The notes: generated by a model not told the origin, from the sequence alone. A DNA stretch of 64,000 bases from Cytospora piceicola (GCA_023375675.1 JALQBC010000068.1:62001-126000); one strand, 5' to 3'. Shown: positions 8,894-20,441, counted from the stretch's first letter. Numbers and translations: made by a program.

Positions 8894-11550
8894 TGTTCCC
8901 GCAGAGATGTGGGTGTGGGAAGGCGTGGGAAACCAAAAATACGTTTATTGAGATGGAGTTGCAGTGTTTCGCTTTAGTTCTGGGGGAAGGGTGTAACTAA
9001 TGGACGAGGCACGAGGCAGAATGGCCGTGCGTGTTGGATGACGAGATGTACGCTGCCGCCGGCTTGATTCTTCCGGCCCAATGGGCTAATGTGGAGGAGG
9101 ACAGGGTCGAGGAGATGGCAATAGGATCTTCAGGTGACATCGACAGCTCTATTTATATCAGTATCAATGGAGGGCAGCGGCGGTCTATATTGCACACTGA
9201 CTTTGATCAGCAGTGCTTCGCTGGGTCTTCTTTCTCAAGTCTCAAGCCTCAAGGATATCGACATCTTGCCCCTGGCACCACCACTAACCACACCTAGCAA
9301 CTCTCATCTCTCGTCGAGGTCTGCTTCCACAATCACTTCAGAGAGCTGGCTATGTATGTTCATATGTAGAAATTAGGGGTTGCTCGCGTGTGTGGTTTCG
9401 TACGAAATAGTATTACGGGACATCTACTACGTCTTCCGAAAACCTAATCAAGGAGAGAAGCTCAGGTGATAACTATACTAATGGAAAATGCATATGGCAG
9501 GGCAGATAATCTTGCAGGGAAATAGCAGTCGATGCCATGTCCCTTGCCGTGCACGATGATAATAAGACGTAAAGGTAATATATAGTCCGACATATTTTTC
9601 GATACTTACAGCTGTCAATAGCGCATTTGAAGAGTGCCGCGCCAGTAGTTTGCTCATTGTATTACGGCGACAGGCTCTTCAGTGTCGAGACAGTATCGGC
9701 CAGGTCACTTAGCTGAGTGGAGGATATGATGGGTATAGAGAGGTCGGTGCACGTTGAAGAGGGACGAAAGAAATTGACCGCACCCCTCAGGCGACCAATT
9801 GACCGCTTGGACAGGCGACCAGGTAGGCAGGGAAGCATGCGAACAAAGAGAAAGTTGATATTGCCAAGGCGTATCAAGTCCTGGCGCTGTCGAGGCTGGA
9901 TGGATATTTTTGGGCATCGAAGTGTCGGCAACCCCAAGCATAGCTATCGTCTGCTGATTTACTTAATATGGCTGAACAGGACCCGAAATTAGACAAATCC
10001 AGCGGGCTGTGGCTACAATGATAACTCGGGGACTAATTGGAATGGTACGGAAACAAGAGAGGGACAAGTAACCATCGGTTGGGCCAAAAGTGTTTAGCAG
10101 GATCTCGAAGTGGCTAGCGACAGGTGGGCATCCGCCCGCAAGGCTATGTTGAAGAATCGCGGGGAGACAAGTGTCGAGGTTCTGAGGAGAGCTGATATTA
10201 GAGATACAGGAGGTGGGAGGTCGCCTGGAGGAGGAGGGGAGACTCGTTAGGCAGTGGCCGAGAGAAGATGGAAGGGGACGGACGGGGTAACAGATGTCGT
10301 GTGATGCAGTCTTCACGATGTTAAGTTGACCCGCGCGGCGGCGGCACCAAGCACCAAGGTACATCATGTCCCATGACATGCCAACGTCGACGCATACATC
10401 ACTTGTTGTATCCGCAGCACTGGGAGGCTAAAGAAGTGGGAAATCTAGTGTAGGGGTAAGAGATACTGCAATCTCCTCTGGGCGAACAATGAGGCGGAGC
10501 GGGGACGATGTGTCGAGTAGTTTGAATGCTAGCTGCGCGTGCCTGCTTGTTGATAATAAATTACTAACTGTTACAATGGGGGAGGACACGATACAGCAGT
10601 GTCCCTCCTTTGCAGAAGGGAGCTTGCCGAGGGGCGGATGTCCTCCTCACAGCAGAGGTAGCGATCAGCAGACTTTTGCTGCAGGGACCTGGTTGGTTAT
10701 GAATAAATAGTGTGCCGAGTGCGAGTGTGAGTGAGACAGGAAGGGGAGATAGAAATGGGAGAGAATATGCCGCTGAAACTTTCTCAGGATTAATCTTGGG
10801 AGTCTGACAAGTCGAACCAACACGTTTCCCTGGAGGACGGTTGCCGCCCGGAACAAGGAAGGGGAGAGGGGAGAAATCAACAAGTCGGCTATCAGGGAGA
10901 GTTAGTTGGGCGTAATATGCAGCAGGGCAACATCAAGATCGATGGCGAACCATAATGTTGTGTCCCACTCGGTTCAGGGCAGGTTTTGCCGGAAATAAGT
11001 GCTGGTCATGAAGCACACGTATTTCATGGACCTCTCTGTCTCAATTTCCGGCAAAGTCGCAGGAAATGAGAATAATGGGCGGGAGTATGTATGGGCTGAT
11101 AGGCAAGAGACAGACGGGCTTGTCTTGCGGATGTGGGACGTATTTATGTATACAGCTGAGTAGCTGAATAGCTGAATAGGTGACGGCTCGTGGCGTGGCA
11201 GGGCGGTGGCGGGATCTATGGATCCTGTTACCGATAGTGGCATCGCAACTGGGAGTGGATGATGTTGTCGATCGGGCTAAAAGACAGTGATGGGCCGTGG
11301 GGACGAGCAGCTGGGACGAGACTTGGGAAAGTACCTACCTGCCGAGGTCATCCGGGAGTCTTGTTGTATAATTTATCTGAGCGGGCTGTGTGCCAGTTGT
11401 CCATTGTCAACAAAGCGCGGTGCGCAGCCAAAGGAGAAATGTTGCGCGTTGCGCCACAAAGAACAGGGCGAGGGAAAGGAAATGCAATATACTTACCGGA
11501 TGAACATAACTACTGACTGCTGCTGCTAGCCCAAACAACTATAGGAGATA
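8894..11550. other. Gene-poor DNA, no supported feature
   Basis: Short open frames (9031-9297, 9662-9941 minus, 9963-10379 minus, 10974-11243 minus, 11259-11516) overlap one another and show no recognisable domain. I see no tandem array of note. It may hold fragments of decayed genes that cannot be told from noncoding DNA by eye. Confidence 0.35.
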
Positions 11551-11700
11551 ACAGAACATGTATGATCCCCTCGTCCATGGCGGCTACCAGGGCCAGGACA
11601 TCTCCATACGTTGTTATCGCAGGCACAGGCCTGGATATGTGTGGGTAGTAACGGTTGCAGTCCGGGGTCACAGGCATATCACTAAAGCCCTGCTAGAGCA
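11551..11700 (+). mobile_element. Repeat R copy C, partial
   Basis: It contains the family blocks CCCTCGTCCATGG, CCAGGGCCAGGACATCTCCA, TATCGCAGGCACAGGCCTGG and GTCCGGGGTCACAGGCA in order. The left terminal CAGCCGC block is not recognisable, and the right part, from the GTGGAGTTA core onward, is missing. A 126-residue open frame (11559-11938) runs through this copy; it is judged fortuitous. Confidence 0.6.
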
Positions 11701-12216
11701 AAACTGCGAAACGGAAGAACCGTGGCGGAACGATATAGAGGTCCAACGGAGAAATCAGGCCACGTCAGTTGAAATCGAAATCGATCGACGTACGGTGACG
11801 AAAGGGCAACGGGGAGTGGTTGACATATTGACAATCCACATGTGCACATATGGCGTGGTGACGTGTTTTGGTGTTGGTCGGCAGTTTAGAATGAGTGGCT
11901 CTGCGTGGAATGATGAGTTGGACGGTCTTGGATATTAACCAGAGAGGAAGAATGAGATGGAGCCGAAGGCTGGGAGAGGGGAGATGTTGCAAGAGCACAT
12001 CGGTGCGCCACGTCTTCTTTTAGGAACCTTGGTAAGTGAGGATGGGGAGCGACATTATCGTCGTTATATGGTAGGAAACCTTGTGGGGTGGGTGTGTGTG
12101 GGTGTAGAGATACTATTCGGTTAGGATATCATTGATTTGGTCGCGGAGATCCAAAAAGAGGCTGGTAGTCGACAAGGCGTGTGGTCCAGAGGAGAAGGAG
12201 GAGGACACCACCACCG

Positions 12217-12445
12217 CCCAGCCCCCAGGAACAGCCATTATACAAACAGGTCCTTGTCCATAGTAGCTAATGCATACAACATCTCCACGTTATCGTCACG
12301 GGCTAAGAAAAGGCATAGACGTTGTAGGCAGCAGGCAGCGTGCATCATCAGACCGAAGTCCAAATCCGCAAAGGCCGCACATGGAGTTATATAGGAAGGC
12401 CAGCCGCAGTGGAGCCACCTGAGCCCACCGACGTCTTTGTAGGTG
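12217..12445 (+). mobile_element. Repeat R copy D, right-truncated
   Basis: It begins CCCAGCCCCCAGGAACAGCC and keeps the ACATCTCCACGTTATCG, GGCAGCAGGCAGCGTGCATC and CATGGAGTTATATAGGAAGG blocks, ending in GAGCCCACCGACGTCTTTG. The right end (GCGCAGCTCGATGTGCGGCT) is absent. The GACCGAAGTCCAAATC insert is shared with copy L (23.5 kb), suggesting a subfamily. Confidence 0.7.
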
Positions 12446-12909
12446 TGGCACTGGGTTATCTGTGCTCGCTTGTTCGACGGCAGGCTTGATTCGAAGATGC
12501 GGAACCAACTTCGAACTGGCGTGCTCCTGATTCTTGGAGCACTTGAGGGGCGGCAGGATGCGGGCGTCTGTTCCGCTAACGACCTTGACCTCTTCCTCAA
12601 TGAAGTCCCCGATGGGTATAGTGTCCCGTCTTGGTGGTATTGATCTGAACGGGAACATCGGCCACCAGGTAGGTGACCCACATGTGCAGCTGGCCGCCTC
12701 TTCCACCTTGATACTAGAACCAGGCGGCTCACGGTGGTGATTTGATGATGATCAGAGGGCAGTAATCCTGAGAGGACACGTCAGTAAGGGGGATCTCACC
12801 TCGGGAGAGATATGGGGACCGGCGGAGGATGTGGCGGCCGAGTGCAGCAAAAGTGAAGTGTGTAGAGTAGGCTTGTAATAAAGTCTAGTATTATTATTCT
12901 CATCGACGG

Positions 12910-13032
12910 CCCAGACACAAGGAATACAACCAAGATGCACAGGCCCTCATCTATCGCGGCCACCAGGGCTAGGTTATCTCCAGTCGTCCCGGGCCAAGCA
13001 GAGGCCTAGACGTTGTGGGTGGCAGCAGGCAA
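12910..13032 (+). mobile_element. Repeat R copy E, left part only
   Basis: A CCCAGACACAAGGAATACA left end is followed by CACAGGCCCTCATC, GGCCACCAGGGCTAGG and GAGGCCTAGACGTTGTGGG. Similarity fades after about 13030. Its start is about 690 bp from the start of copy D on the same strand. Confidence 0.55.
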
Positions 13033-13650
13033 GTAATGATACCCGGTATTTCTCTTACTGTATTATGATGGTGGTAGCCATCGTGAGATGGAGAACAACT
13101 CAGACGACTCAATTCCAGCGAGCACCATCCGCCCAACTGGCCTTACCAGCTTCGTGGCCTGAGTCAAGCCCTGGATATCCTCGAGCATCACCACCAGCCT
13201 GGTCATCACGACCGGAAGGAGAAGATGACAAATGAGCAACGGACCAAATAAATATAAAGGGGGGGATGCACACTCTTACTGCCAGATGCCAACTTCATGA
13301 CTTACTGGAACTAATAGAAGCATAAAATGAATGCCCTGGGACCGGTCGAGTAGGACGCGAGGTCGGAAATAGCTTGAATATAGTCTCTGGTGATGAATGG
13401 TATGTCCAACAGCCGAGTTAACGGCAGGAAACACTTCAGAGGTCAGAGGAGAAGAAGGTATATATGCATATGTGTCTGTGTAAGACAGAGTGAGTAAGTA
13501 CGTAGGTCTGAAAACGAATAGGTGAATATGCCTGTCTCTTCTCCTGCTTCCACACTGCCCAACACTTATAACGATTAAAACGACTGGAGAACAACACGCA
13601 AAGCATATATGACAGAAAAAAAAATGTACCTGGCTCCAGTCAAACCGCCC
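13033..13650. other. No supported feature
   Basis: No gene or clear repeat. The minus-strand frame at 13640-13975 owes its C-terminus to the adjacent GTCCGA/GTCCAA array and is not called. Confidence 0.35.
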
Positions 13651-13729
13651 GAGTCCGAGTCCGAGTCCGAGTCCAAATCCAAGTCCGAGTCCAAATCCAA
13701 GTCCGAGTCCAAATCCAAGTCCGAGTCCG
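13651..13729. repeat. GAGTCC hexamer array with 18-bp higher-order period
   Basis: Four GAGTCC units are followed by three copies of an 18-bp super-unit built from GTCCAA, ATCCAA and GTCCGA. The order of variant hexamers is preserved between super-units, so the array grew by duplication of an already diverged trimer. Confidence 0.9.
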
Positions 13730-14242
13730 TGACGGCGACGGCGACAACAGTGACAATGATGATGGCCAGCTAGAATAGTTATGATACAATGTGACGCCTA
13801 CCATATGATGGCGCAGAGCACGGCAATTAGACAAGATGCGGAAACAATGCGATAGTAGACGAAGATGGGACCAGAGCACACCTGGCACTTGATCTTCAAG
13901 AGCAACACAGGTTATGCTCGAAGCAGCCGGAGAACAACAGTCAATGGCACCGCTGAAAGACGAGGGCCGTAACATCTATAGGGGCAAGGTGAAGGAAGAC
14001 AAGTGATTAGAGTGTGGTATAGCCTCGGCTGCGGACGTGGTGGCTCTGGAGGGCAAGCTAATCATGTTGTGGTATCATTATCAGAACCTTGGAAGCTCTA
14101 GACGATACAGTAGTATGAGCACACATGTGCTTAGGCGGACCTGAAGTACGGAACTGTTTTGAGGTTGTGAGATAGCGAAACCGACGGCTGAAAGGGCAGC
14201 AAGGCTCGAATGGTCGCGGTCGAGTAGGAGTACCAGTCCAGC

Positions 14243-14342
14243 CAGACAGACAGAAAGACAGACAGACTCCGACTCAGACTCAGACTCAGACTTAGACCGA
14301 GTAGCCGCAAGGGAAATCAGACCGAGTAGCCGCAAGGGAAAT
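14243..14342. repeat. GACAGA/GACTCA microsatellite and 25-bp duplication
   Basis: An imperfect CAGACAGA and GACTCA tract (14243-14299) leads into a 25-bp unit repeated twice (14294-14317 and 14319-14342), containing AGTAGCCGCAAGGGAAAT. The unit resembles the left terminus of repeat R (CAGCCGCAAGGAACAGCC), so the duplication appears to involve the end of copy F. Confidence 0.75.
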
Positions 14343-14793
14343 TCGACCGGTATGCAAATGAGGCCGGCCTCTTCCAAGACGGCCACATGGCCTTATCATC
14401 TTTACGTTAACATCTGGGTACCAAGACACTTCTAGCCATGATCAGCAGACACAGGGCTGGGCATATGGAGCAACGGGCAATACGGGCTCGCAGGTATCGT
14501 GCCGACCACCTGGATGGAAGCGGGATGGACAGAGAAAGACCTTGGAGTTATTATGTATGAAGGAAACCTCCGGAGATGTCTCCACCTAAGCTCACCGGAT
14601 CTCTGGAAAGTGGCTGTGGGCGATTCCCCACCCTTTTCCATAGAATCAATCATAGCTCAAGACTCCATACAGACATAACAAGGGCGGACGGAAGAGGAAA
14701 AAGAAATACAGAGAGAGATGGGAGGAGAGTGTGTGTGGGAGTAATTTTATTTGCACTTGATTGTGTACGGCGCAGCTGGGCGGAAGTGCGGTT
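14301..14793 (+). mobile_element. Repeat R copy F, divergent, about 490 bp
   Basis: A left end of the AGCCGCAAGGGAA type is followed by the GGAGCAACGGGCAATACGGG and CTTGGAGTTATTATGTATGA blocks and by TGGCTGTGGGCGATTCC...AGCTCAAGACTCCATACAG, also present in copies A and I. It ends with GGCGCAGCTGGGCGGAAGTGCGG-like sequence (given here as its parts GGCGCAGCTGGG and AAGTGCGG). The insert relative to the short copies is the long CGATTCC...GACTCC block. Confidence 0.6.
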
Positions 14794-14813
14794 TCTGAAG
14801 TAGGGTCGAAGAC

Positions 14814-14859
14814 GGGTAAAGGATCGAGGGTAAAGGATCGAGGGTAAAGGATCGAGGGT
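14814..14859. repeat. 14-bp minisatellite, 3.3 copies
   Basis: Perfect units of GGGTAAAGGATCGA, starting 20 bp beyond the right end of repeat R copy F. Confidence 0.92.
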
Positions 14860-16485
14860 GACGAGCAAGTGTTACGTTTGTGCTATAGTCAGCTGATCGG
14901 TTAACTAAAAAGATGCAAGGATTGGAAGGGAGGGGGCAGAGAGACCAAGGTGGGACGATTTGAAGGGGCTCGAGGGCAGCTAGGGCGGGGGACAGGGCGG
15001 GGGACAAAGGAGGTGGGGAAAACAAAGAAGCTCGAGAGGCTGAAGAGTATCTATGTTGAGAATGCTGAAGCGTCTAGGAGGATGAAAAGCTGGAAAGCCT
15101 GGATAGGAAGGGGGGGGGGGGGGGGAACGACATTGAAAGTGACGCGGACCCTTGCTGGCTAAGTGAGCTGAGTGTCGATATGTTCGGAGAGATGGTCGAT
15201 GTTGGGCCGTTCAAGTTGAGGACGAGACAAAGTGGACGGAAGACGAGAGATACGTGGCTCAGAAAGTGAATACAAGTCAGGGACGAGTGGAACAGGGTAG
15301 CGAGACAGCCTAGGTATGGCCACAAGGGGAGCAAGAAGAGCTTGCTTGACCGTTGGTGGGAGTAGTGACGAGATGCGACGTTGAGAAAGGTGTCGCTGAT
15401 GGTGTAGACGGTAAGACATCGTAGCCGGTTAGCTACGTCGAATGACAAAGAGGCAGGAATGCCTGGACGTCAAAATTTGCCATCGGGATGTTATCTGTCG
15501 CATCCCTTTTTGCTCTTCCGGCAGGGTTGGCTGGCAGCAAGGCTTGACGAAGAGGCCAGGCTTGTTACAGCCGAAGACGGTTCTACTATCACGACTCTGG
15601 GAACGACAAATGTCTTCCGAGGCACGGGCAGAGCAGACTCGCTGGGTAGAGGCAACGTTATTGACGTCGCAATGCGACGGTCAGTGGTCAATCATAGGGT
15701 TGCAGCGTGTTGAAGGCGACGAGGTGTCGTTGAAAGGCGGTTGTTGATGCAATTGTGTTTTTGCCGCCGGACCGAAGCAGGATTGTTTATGTAACACAGA
15801 TCCGGCGGAGGGACGTAATATGAAGTCAGTATCGATATGCTGAAGGCTGAAGGCTTCCGGGGAGGGAGAGAGAGGGTAGGGAGATAATGGTCAAAGGACA
15901 GCAATGCTCTTGACCTTGTTGTTGAAAAGTGGGCAAACATGAGAACTCCAAGGGAGATACCGAGCGCCCGACTAAGTGCGGCGGTATAATCCGGGGAAGC
16001 GGAATGCCGTTTGATACAAGGTGCTGTGAAGAGGGGAGTGAATCAATAGAGGAAATGGATGCGGCGCATAGTGCGCTTGAGATGGATGGTGAGTAGTTGA
16101 AGTGCTGCCCTGCCAGACAGGAATAAGACTTGTCGGCGCAAGGTAGTCGAACAGAACCTATAGACATGCATACCTGTCGGTTTATTGTGGGAAGACGGAC
16201 GAGGAGATTCTTCTGAGGACAAGGGACCGAGGGAGCTTGATTAGGAATTCGAAAAGACCGGCTGCGAATTTCCAAAGTTGGACAAGGAGGTCGAGAATAG
16301 CACGCCGAATCACCGTGTCCATGGAGGATGAAGAAGGCATTAGTCGACACTGTTCCTGCAGTAGACCAAAAAGTTGGCGGAGGCAGCCATGGAGGTGTGT
16401 GGCCGAGCAGTAGTACGACAGGTGTAGCTGTAGGTCGAGTAAGTCGAGCAGTAGTCCTGGGAGTGATGACATAGTTGGATGTCCG
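14860..16485. other. Gene-poor DNA with a 16-base G run at 15110-15125
   Basis: The homopolymer G run may carry assembly length error. Opposed open frames at 15459-15713 (plus) and 15491-15691 (minus) both have plausible composition over the same bases, so neither can be chosen. A 222-codon minus frame (15826-16494) is Ser/Pro/Leu-rich with no domain and runs into repeat R copy G at its start. Nothing is called. Confidence 0.3.
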
Positions 16486-16797
16486 CCCAGTCACCTAGAA
16501 CAGCCATCCAGCACAGGCCCTCGTCGATAGTGGCCACTGGACATAGGCCACCTCCAGTTGTCGCGGGCACATGGGGCTTGGAAGTAGAAGGAGCAGCAGG
16601 CAGCCGGCGCGGGCGGGGGGTTCCAGGCAGCGTGTAGGTCAGCAAGACTGTGGAGTTAAAAGGAAGACCAGCCGAAGTAAAACCACCCAAGCCCACCACA
16701 TTATAAAGAGGACGTGTACTCTACCTATGCGCTGTGGGGGTGGGGGTGTATGGGAGGGAGGGAGAGGGCAAGGCGTGGCGCTGCTCGACGTGCGGCT
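16486..16797 (+). mobile_element. Repeat R copy G, full length
   Basis: Left end CCCAGTCACCTAGAACAGCC; then CACAGGCCCTCGTCG, CCACCTCCAGTTGTCGCGGG, CAGGCAGCGTG, TGTGGAGTTAAAAGG and CCACCCAAGCCCACCACAT; right end GCGCTGCTCGACGTGCGGCT. All family landmarks are in order, with more substitutions than copies H to J. Confidence 0.72.
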
Positions 16798-17318
16798 CCG
16801 AGATGGTGTGGGATGTGAACAGAACAAAAGTTTGAAAACGGCCTTCACTTCGGTGGAGGAGAGAGCTTAGATATAGGGCTGGCGTCGTTAGAGGTTTGGA
16901 TGTTGGCGTGGATAGCAACAAGACCGTGGTGTTAATCTATGTTGCGTTGGGAGAAGGTTATGGGACACTCAAAGTGGTAGATGAATATTAGCTGGAAGAT
17001 AGAAGACACGAAGGGCAGGCATAGTACGGTGGTCGAAGGCGACGAGCTCTTACTTAGCCTTAAAGGGGTGAGTGATGATAACTTACATAGTTGAACAGAT
17101 TGGAATGGTAGTGATCATAGCAAGGGTGATAATGCACTCATCATAATCATAGCAAAGATAGCTGGCGGTAATGTGTAGTCAGATAAGCGGAACCAAAACA
17201 AACCTCAAGGCAGCAGCAATAGCCTGAAGGGTTCTGGGACGGCGAGGGTGAGTATGGACAGCAGTCCGGTCCGGTTCATGCTGAAGTTTATACCGGCTTT
17301 GTGTTTGTCTGTTGCCGC
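16798..17318. other. Spacer between repeat R copies G and H
   Basis: About 520 bp without a gene or tandem array. It is slightly purine-rich on the plus strand, as are the spacers to its right. Confidence 0.35.
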
Positions 17319-17637
17319 CTAGCCGCCAGGAACAGCCGTCAAGCAAACTGGCCCTCGTCCGTACCTACTCAGGCAGGTACGGACATCTCCACGGTGCTAT
17401 CGCAGGCACAGGCCTAAACAGTGTAGGGAGCAACGGTGCAGTCTGTGGTCGTAGGCAGTATGCAGACCAACAGGACCGTGGAGTTATATGAGGTCGGAAC
17501 TTAAGCCTACCGCATCACACAGCCAGGGCAGCAGTCTAAGTAGCCATGATCCTCCTCTTCTCAGTGCACGCGCGTGTGTGTGTGTGTGTGTGTGTGTTCG
17601 TCTTTCTCCGTGTATGGCGCAGCTCGATGTGCGGCTT
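17319..17637 (+). mobile_element. Repeat R copy H, full length, with (GT)n
   Basis: It begins CCTAGCCGCCAGGAACAGCC and contains GGACATCTCCACGGTGCTAT, CGCAGGCACAGGCCTAAAC, the core CGTGGAGTTATATGAGGTCG and AAGCCTACCGCAT, then a GT tract (about 17571-17597), and ends GCGCAGCTCGATGTGCGGCT. It is one of the best copies for defining the family ends. No conserved reading frame. Confidence 0.78.
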
Positions 17638-18201
17638 GATGATATAGGGGAAGGTGGAGATCAGGGTAAGGGATGTGATCTGTAAGTCGAGTCGAAACGA
17701 CTTAATACCGCACGGATCCGAGGTCGGGTTGGGATTTGTGGCCTGGAAGTGGCAAACCTTGCAACGTTCTGTCGTTTGGGATTTGTAGAGGCAAAGATCC
17801 TGCGTGGGATATTCATCACGTTGGTCAGCCCCGGCTACGTGATATGGAGACCAAGGTATCATGGTACGTTGTCGAGAAAGGTGAAGAACAGGTAGGTAAC
17901 GCAGCTTCTCGCAACACTTTCGACGTGCAGGACCGAGGTGTAGAACGACATATGGGGTGGGGGGACGGCAAGTGGAAGAAGAGGAGGAAGAGGCTCCGAG
18001 CAACTGGAAACATACCTTGATGAATGTAGTAAGTGGGAAGGGAGCTTATATTATTGAAGTTGTTGGAGGGAGGATTTATATGGTGTTGGAGAGAATGATG
18101 GGAACTTGCCAGACGGTAATCAGATACTCCACAGATTGGCCATTCAGTATTGTGGGAGGTTGAAGTTTGGGAAGAAAGTGTAACGACGGTCGATATGCAC
18201 A
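17638..18201. other. Spacer between repeat R copies H and I
   Basis: About 560 bp, plus strand G/A-rich. Minus-strand frames here (17536-18003, 17825-18259) read across the repeats and are not called. Confidence 0.35.
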
Positions 18202-18553
18202 CCCAGCCGCAGGGAACAGCCATCATGCAGCAGGCCCTCGTCCGTAGGGACATCTCCACATTATCATGACGGGCTAAAGAGGAAGCCTAGACAATGTGGG
18301 GAGCACGGGCAATCTGGGGTCCAGGCAGCGTGCGGTCAAGACCAGAGTCAAAAGACTGCAGAGACCGTGGAGTTACATGAGGTCAGAACTCAAGCCCACC
18401 GACATCTCCAAGTAGCAACCGTGGGCGATTCCGTGCAAAAGCACGGCTCAGGACTCCACACGGTCACCAGCCAGGGCGGCGGCCAGTTTGTCGTGTGATA
18501 TAGTCTTCCTCATTTCCTAGTGTTTGTGTGTGGCGCAGCTCGATGTGCGGCTT
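18202..18553 (+). mobile_element. Repeat R copy I, full length
   Basis: Starts CCCAGCCGCAGGGAACAGCC. It carries GGACATCTCCACATTATC, GGGGAGCACGGGCAATCTGG, CCGTGGAGTTACATGAGGTC, AAGCCCACCGACATCTCCAA, then GCAACCGTGGGCGATTCC with a small stem (CCGTGC/GCACGG) and AGGACTCCACACGGTCACC, before a short TG tract and GCGCAGCTCGATGTGCGGCT. With copy A it defines the longest version of the family. Confidence 0.8.
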
Positions 18554-19016
18554 CCGGTAGGCTGACTGCACAGCGGTTGAACGTTCAAGTAAGCATCCAC
18601 CAGGTCGCTGTTGACTTGTGGGCCGACCGATGAGGGGCGAAGGAGAGTGTGTTGTGGTAACGGGGTCTCTATGAGGTCTGGAGCAGGCTGTTTAGCATAC
18701 GTATGAAGGAGCTTGTGGGAAAAGGGGGAAGGGGATCAAGGGTGAAGAGACGACGGGGAGACACGTCAGAATAACGGACTGCTGGCAACCATGATAATGA
18801 CTGCTGTTGACGGTAACATTGATGGTGGTGGTGGTGGTGGTGAACAGGCTGCTTGCGGTTGTGAACGGTATCGTCAGGGGAGCGAGCACACCAGATGCCG
18901 TGAGGATGGTAGTGGTATGATTTGGATCAAAACGTGACCGATGTTGTCTTTGCCCGGTGAATCGAATAATAAGAGACGAAGCACAGCGCGGGACAGGCAG
19001 CCAGGGAAGGGAGGAA
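18554..19016. other. Spacer with a (GGT)n tract, no gene
   Basis: A GGTGGTGGTGGTGGT tract lies at about 18823-18841. No supported coding region. Confidence 0.35.
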
Positions 19017-19201
19017 TCACAGAGGTTTCGGCTTGCATACTATAGCCTCACAGGTGATCCTGCCGCACTGGAAGGGCAGCTTAAAGGTCGGCGTCGACGC
19101 GTATGTCTGCATGGTCGAGGACGCCGATGAGTGAACGCTCGAGTGCGGCGGGACGATGGGTGTACTGGATGAACCGCTGCTCGCCATGGGAGGAGGGGTG
19201 C
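19017..19201 (-). CDS. Possible terminal exon of an unidentified gene
   Basis: On the minus strand an open frame ends at a stop at 19017 and begins after a very good 3' splice acceptor: a T-rich run followed by TTTTTTCTCAG just above 19201. Two readings are possible: a terminal exon continuing an upstream exon, or a 56-residue peptide from the ATG at 19187. The peptide is Ser/Thr/Pro-rich and then reads F-Q-C-G-R-I-T-C-E-A-I-V-C near its end. No upstream exon or donor could be assigned, and no family is recognised. Confidence 0.22.
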
Positions 19202-19660
19202 CTGAGAAAAAAGACAGACGGCCTTGATTAGTCAAGTGTCACAAGAAAGAAGGTTCTGCTATCAAGGGCGAAATGAGATGGTCAAGCGTGTGGACGTGGA
19301 AGCAAAATAGGTCGCGGGGGATAAGGGAGGAGGAGGTGGAGTCACCACGTGAAATACGAAAGATCAAATGCCCGAGGTGCGGCGGCGGGCTGGCTGGTTT
19401 GGCGATGGTTATGACGATACAGCGATGGTGCGAGCCAGACTCTCTGGTCAGCTGAGGGTCCGCCTATCTGAGCAGGACGCTTGTGTTAGTGGCGAGCGTG
19501 TTGGTGGTGGTCAAGGACGTAGGGACTAAGAGCTTACCTACTTGGCGATCGAGAGAGGTTGGGCGCAGTCGTAAGCTGCCGACGACGGCGTGCATGTTTC
19601 AATTATAGGTACCTAGACACATAGACGCACACACATACACACACAGGTGCTGTCCGAATG

Positions 19661-19725
19661 GATGAGACCTGGCTGGGTGAGGCCTGGTTGGGTGAGGCCT
19701 GGTTGGGTGAGGCCTGGATGGGTGG
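19661..19725. repeat. 15-bp minisatellite, about 4 copies
   Basis: The unit GTGAGGCCTGGTTGG is near-perfect over the middle copies and degenerate at both edges. It lies about 65 bp before repeat R copy J. Confidence 0.9.
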
Positions 19726-19788
19726 TGGTCGGTCTTCAAGACGTAGATGATGAAGAAATGTTGCGTGTTGTTGGCAAATGCGCCTTAG

Positions 19789-20077
19789 CCCAGCCGCCAG
19801 GAACAACCATCACGCAACAGGCCCTCGTCCATCGTAGCCACAGGGCATAGGACATCTCCAGATCATCGCGGGCACAGGCCTAGATCTGGGGAGCAACGGG
19901 CGATCCGGGGTCACAGGCAGCGTGCAACCGTGGAGTTAGATGGGAAGGCCCGCCGCAGCGGTACCACCCAAGCCCACCGCATTGCAGAGACCGTGGAGTT
20001 ACATGAGGTCAGAACTCAAGCCCACCGACATCTCCAAAAAGACCAAGGCAGTGTGTATATATGTGTGTCCTCCTTTT

Positions 20078-20115
<38 letters not shown>

Positions 20116-20185
20116 TGTGTGTGTGCACGCGCGCCCGTGCGTGTTACGCGCGTGTGTATAGGCGGCGCAGCTCGATGTGCGGCTT
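19789..20185 (+). mobile_element. Repeat R copy J, full length, with long (GT)n
   Basis: Begins CCCAGCCGCCAGGAACAACC and has CAGGCCCTCGTCCATCGTAG, CATAGGACATCTCCAGATC, CGCGGGCACAGGCCTAGATC, CACAGGCAGCGTGCAACCGT and two successive GTGGAGTTA cores (about 19929 and 19993). A GT tract follows (about 20081-20125, broken by AT and GC steps), then GCGCAGCTCGATGTGCGGCT. The core and the 30 bp after it are identical to copy I. The doubled core suggests an internal duplication. Confidence 0.8.
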
Positions 20186-20313
20186 TGAAATGTAGAAGGA
20201 GGTCAAGATGTAATGGAAGGGGAAGTATCTGGCACGCAGTAGAAGTCAGTAATTGCCTGAAGTATTTGTTGATTGTGTACTTACAGAAAAGTGATTTTTG
20301 GGAGAGGACTGGG

Positions 20314-20440
<127 letters not shown>

Positions 20441-20441
20441 T

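Noticed and set aside
11559..11938. 126-codon plus-strand open frame
   Set aside because: Its first half lies in repeat R copy C; the equivalent frame is not kept in other copies.
12238..12732. 164- and 136-codon minus-strand frames
   Set aside because: Overlap each other and run antisense through repeat R copy D; no domain recognised.
15459..15713. Protein-like open frames on both strands of the same 250 bp
   Set aside because: Both readings look plausible, so composition gives no support for either; no homology recognised.
15826..16494. 222-codon minus-strand open frame
   Set aside because: Ser/Pro/Leu-rich, no recognisable domain, overlaps the left end of repeat R copy G and competes with other open frames in the same place; ordinary for balanced-composition DNA.
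18369..18404. tRNA-like internal promoter (B box) in the repeat R core, which would make it a tRNA-derived SINE
   Set aside because: On the minus strand GGCTTGAGTTC fits the B-box consensus at only about 8 of 11 positions and no A box is placed correctly upstream.
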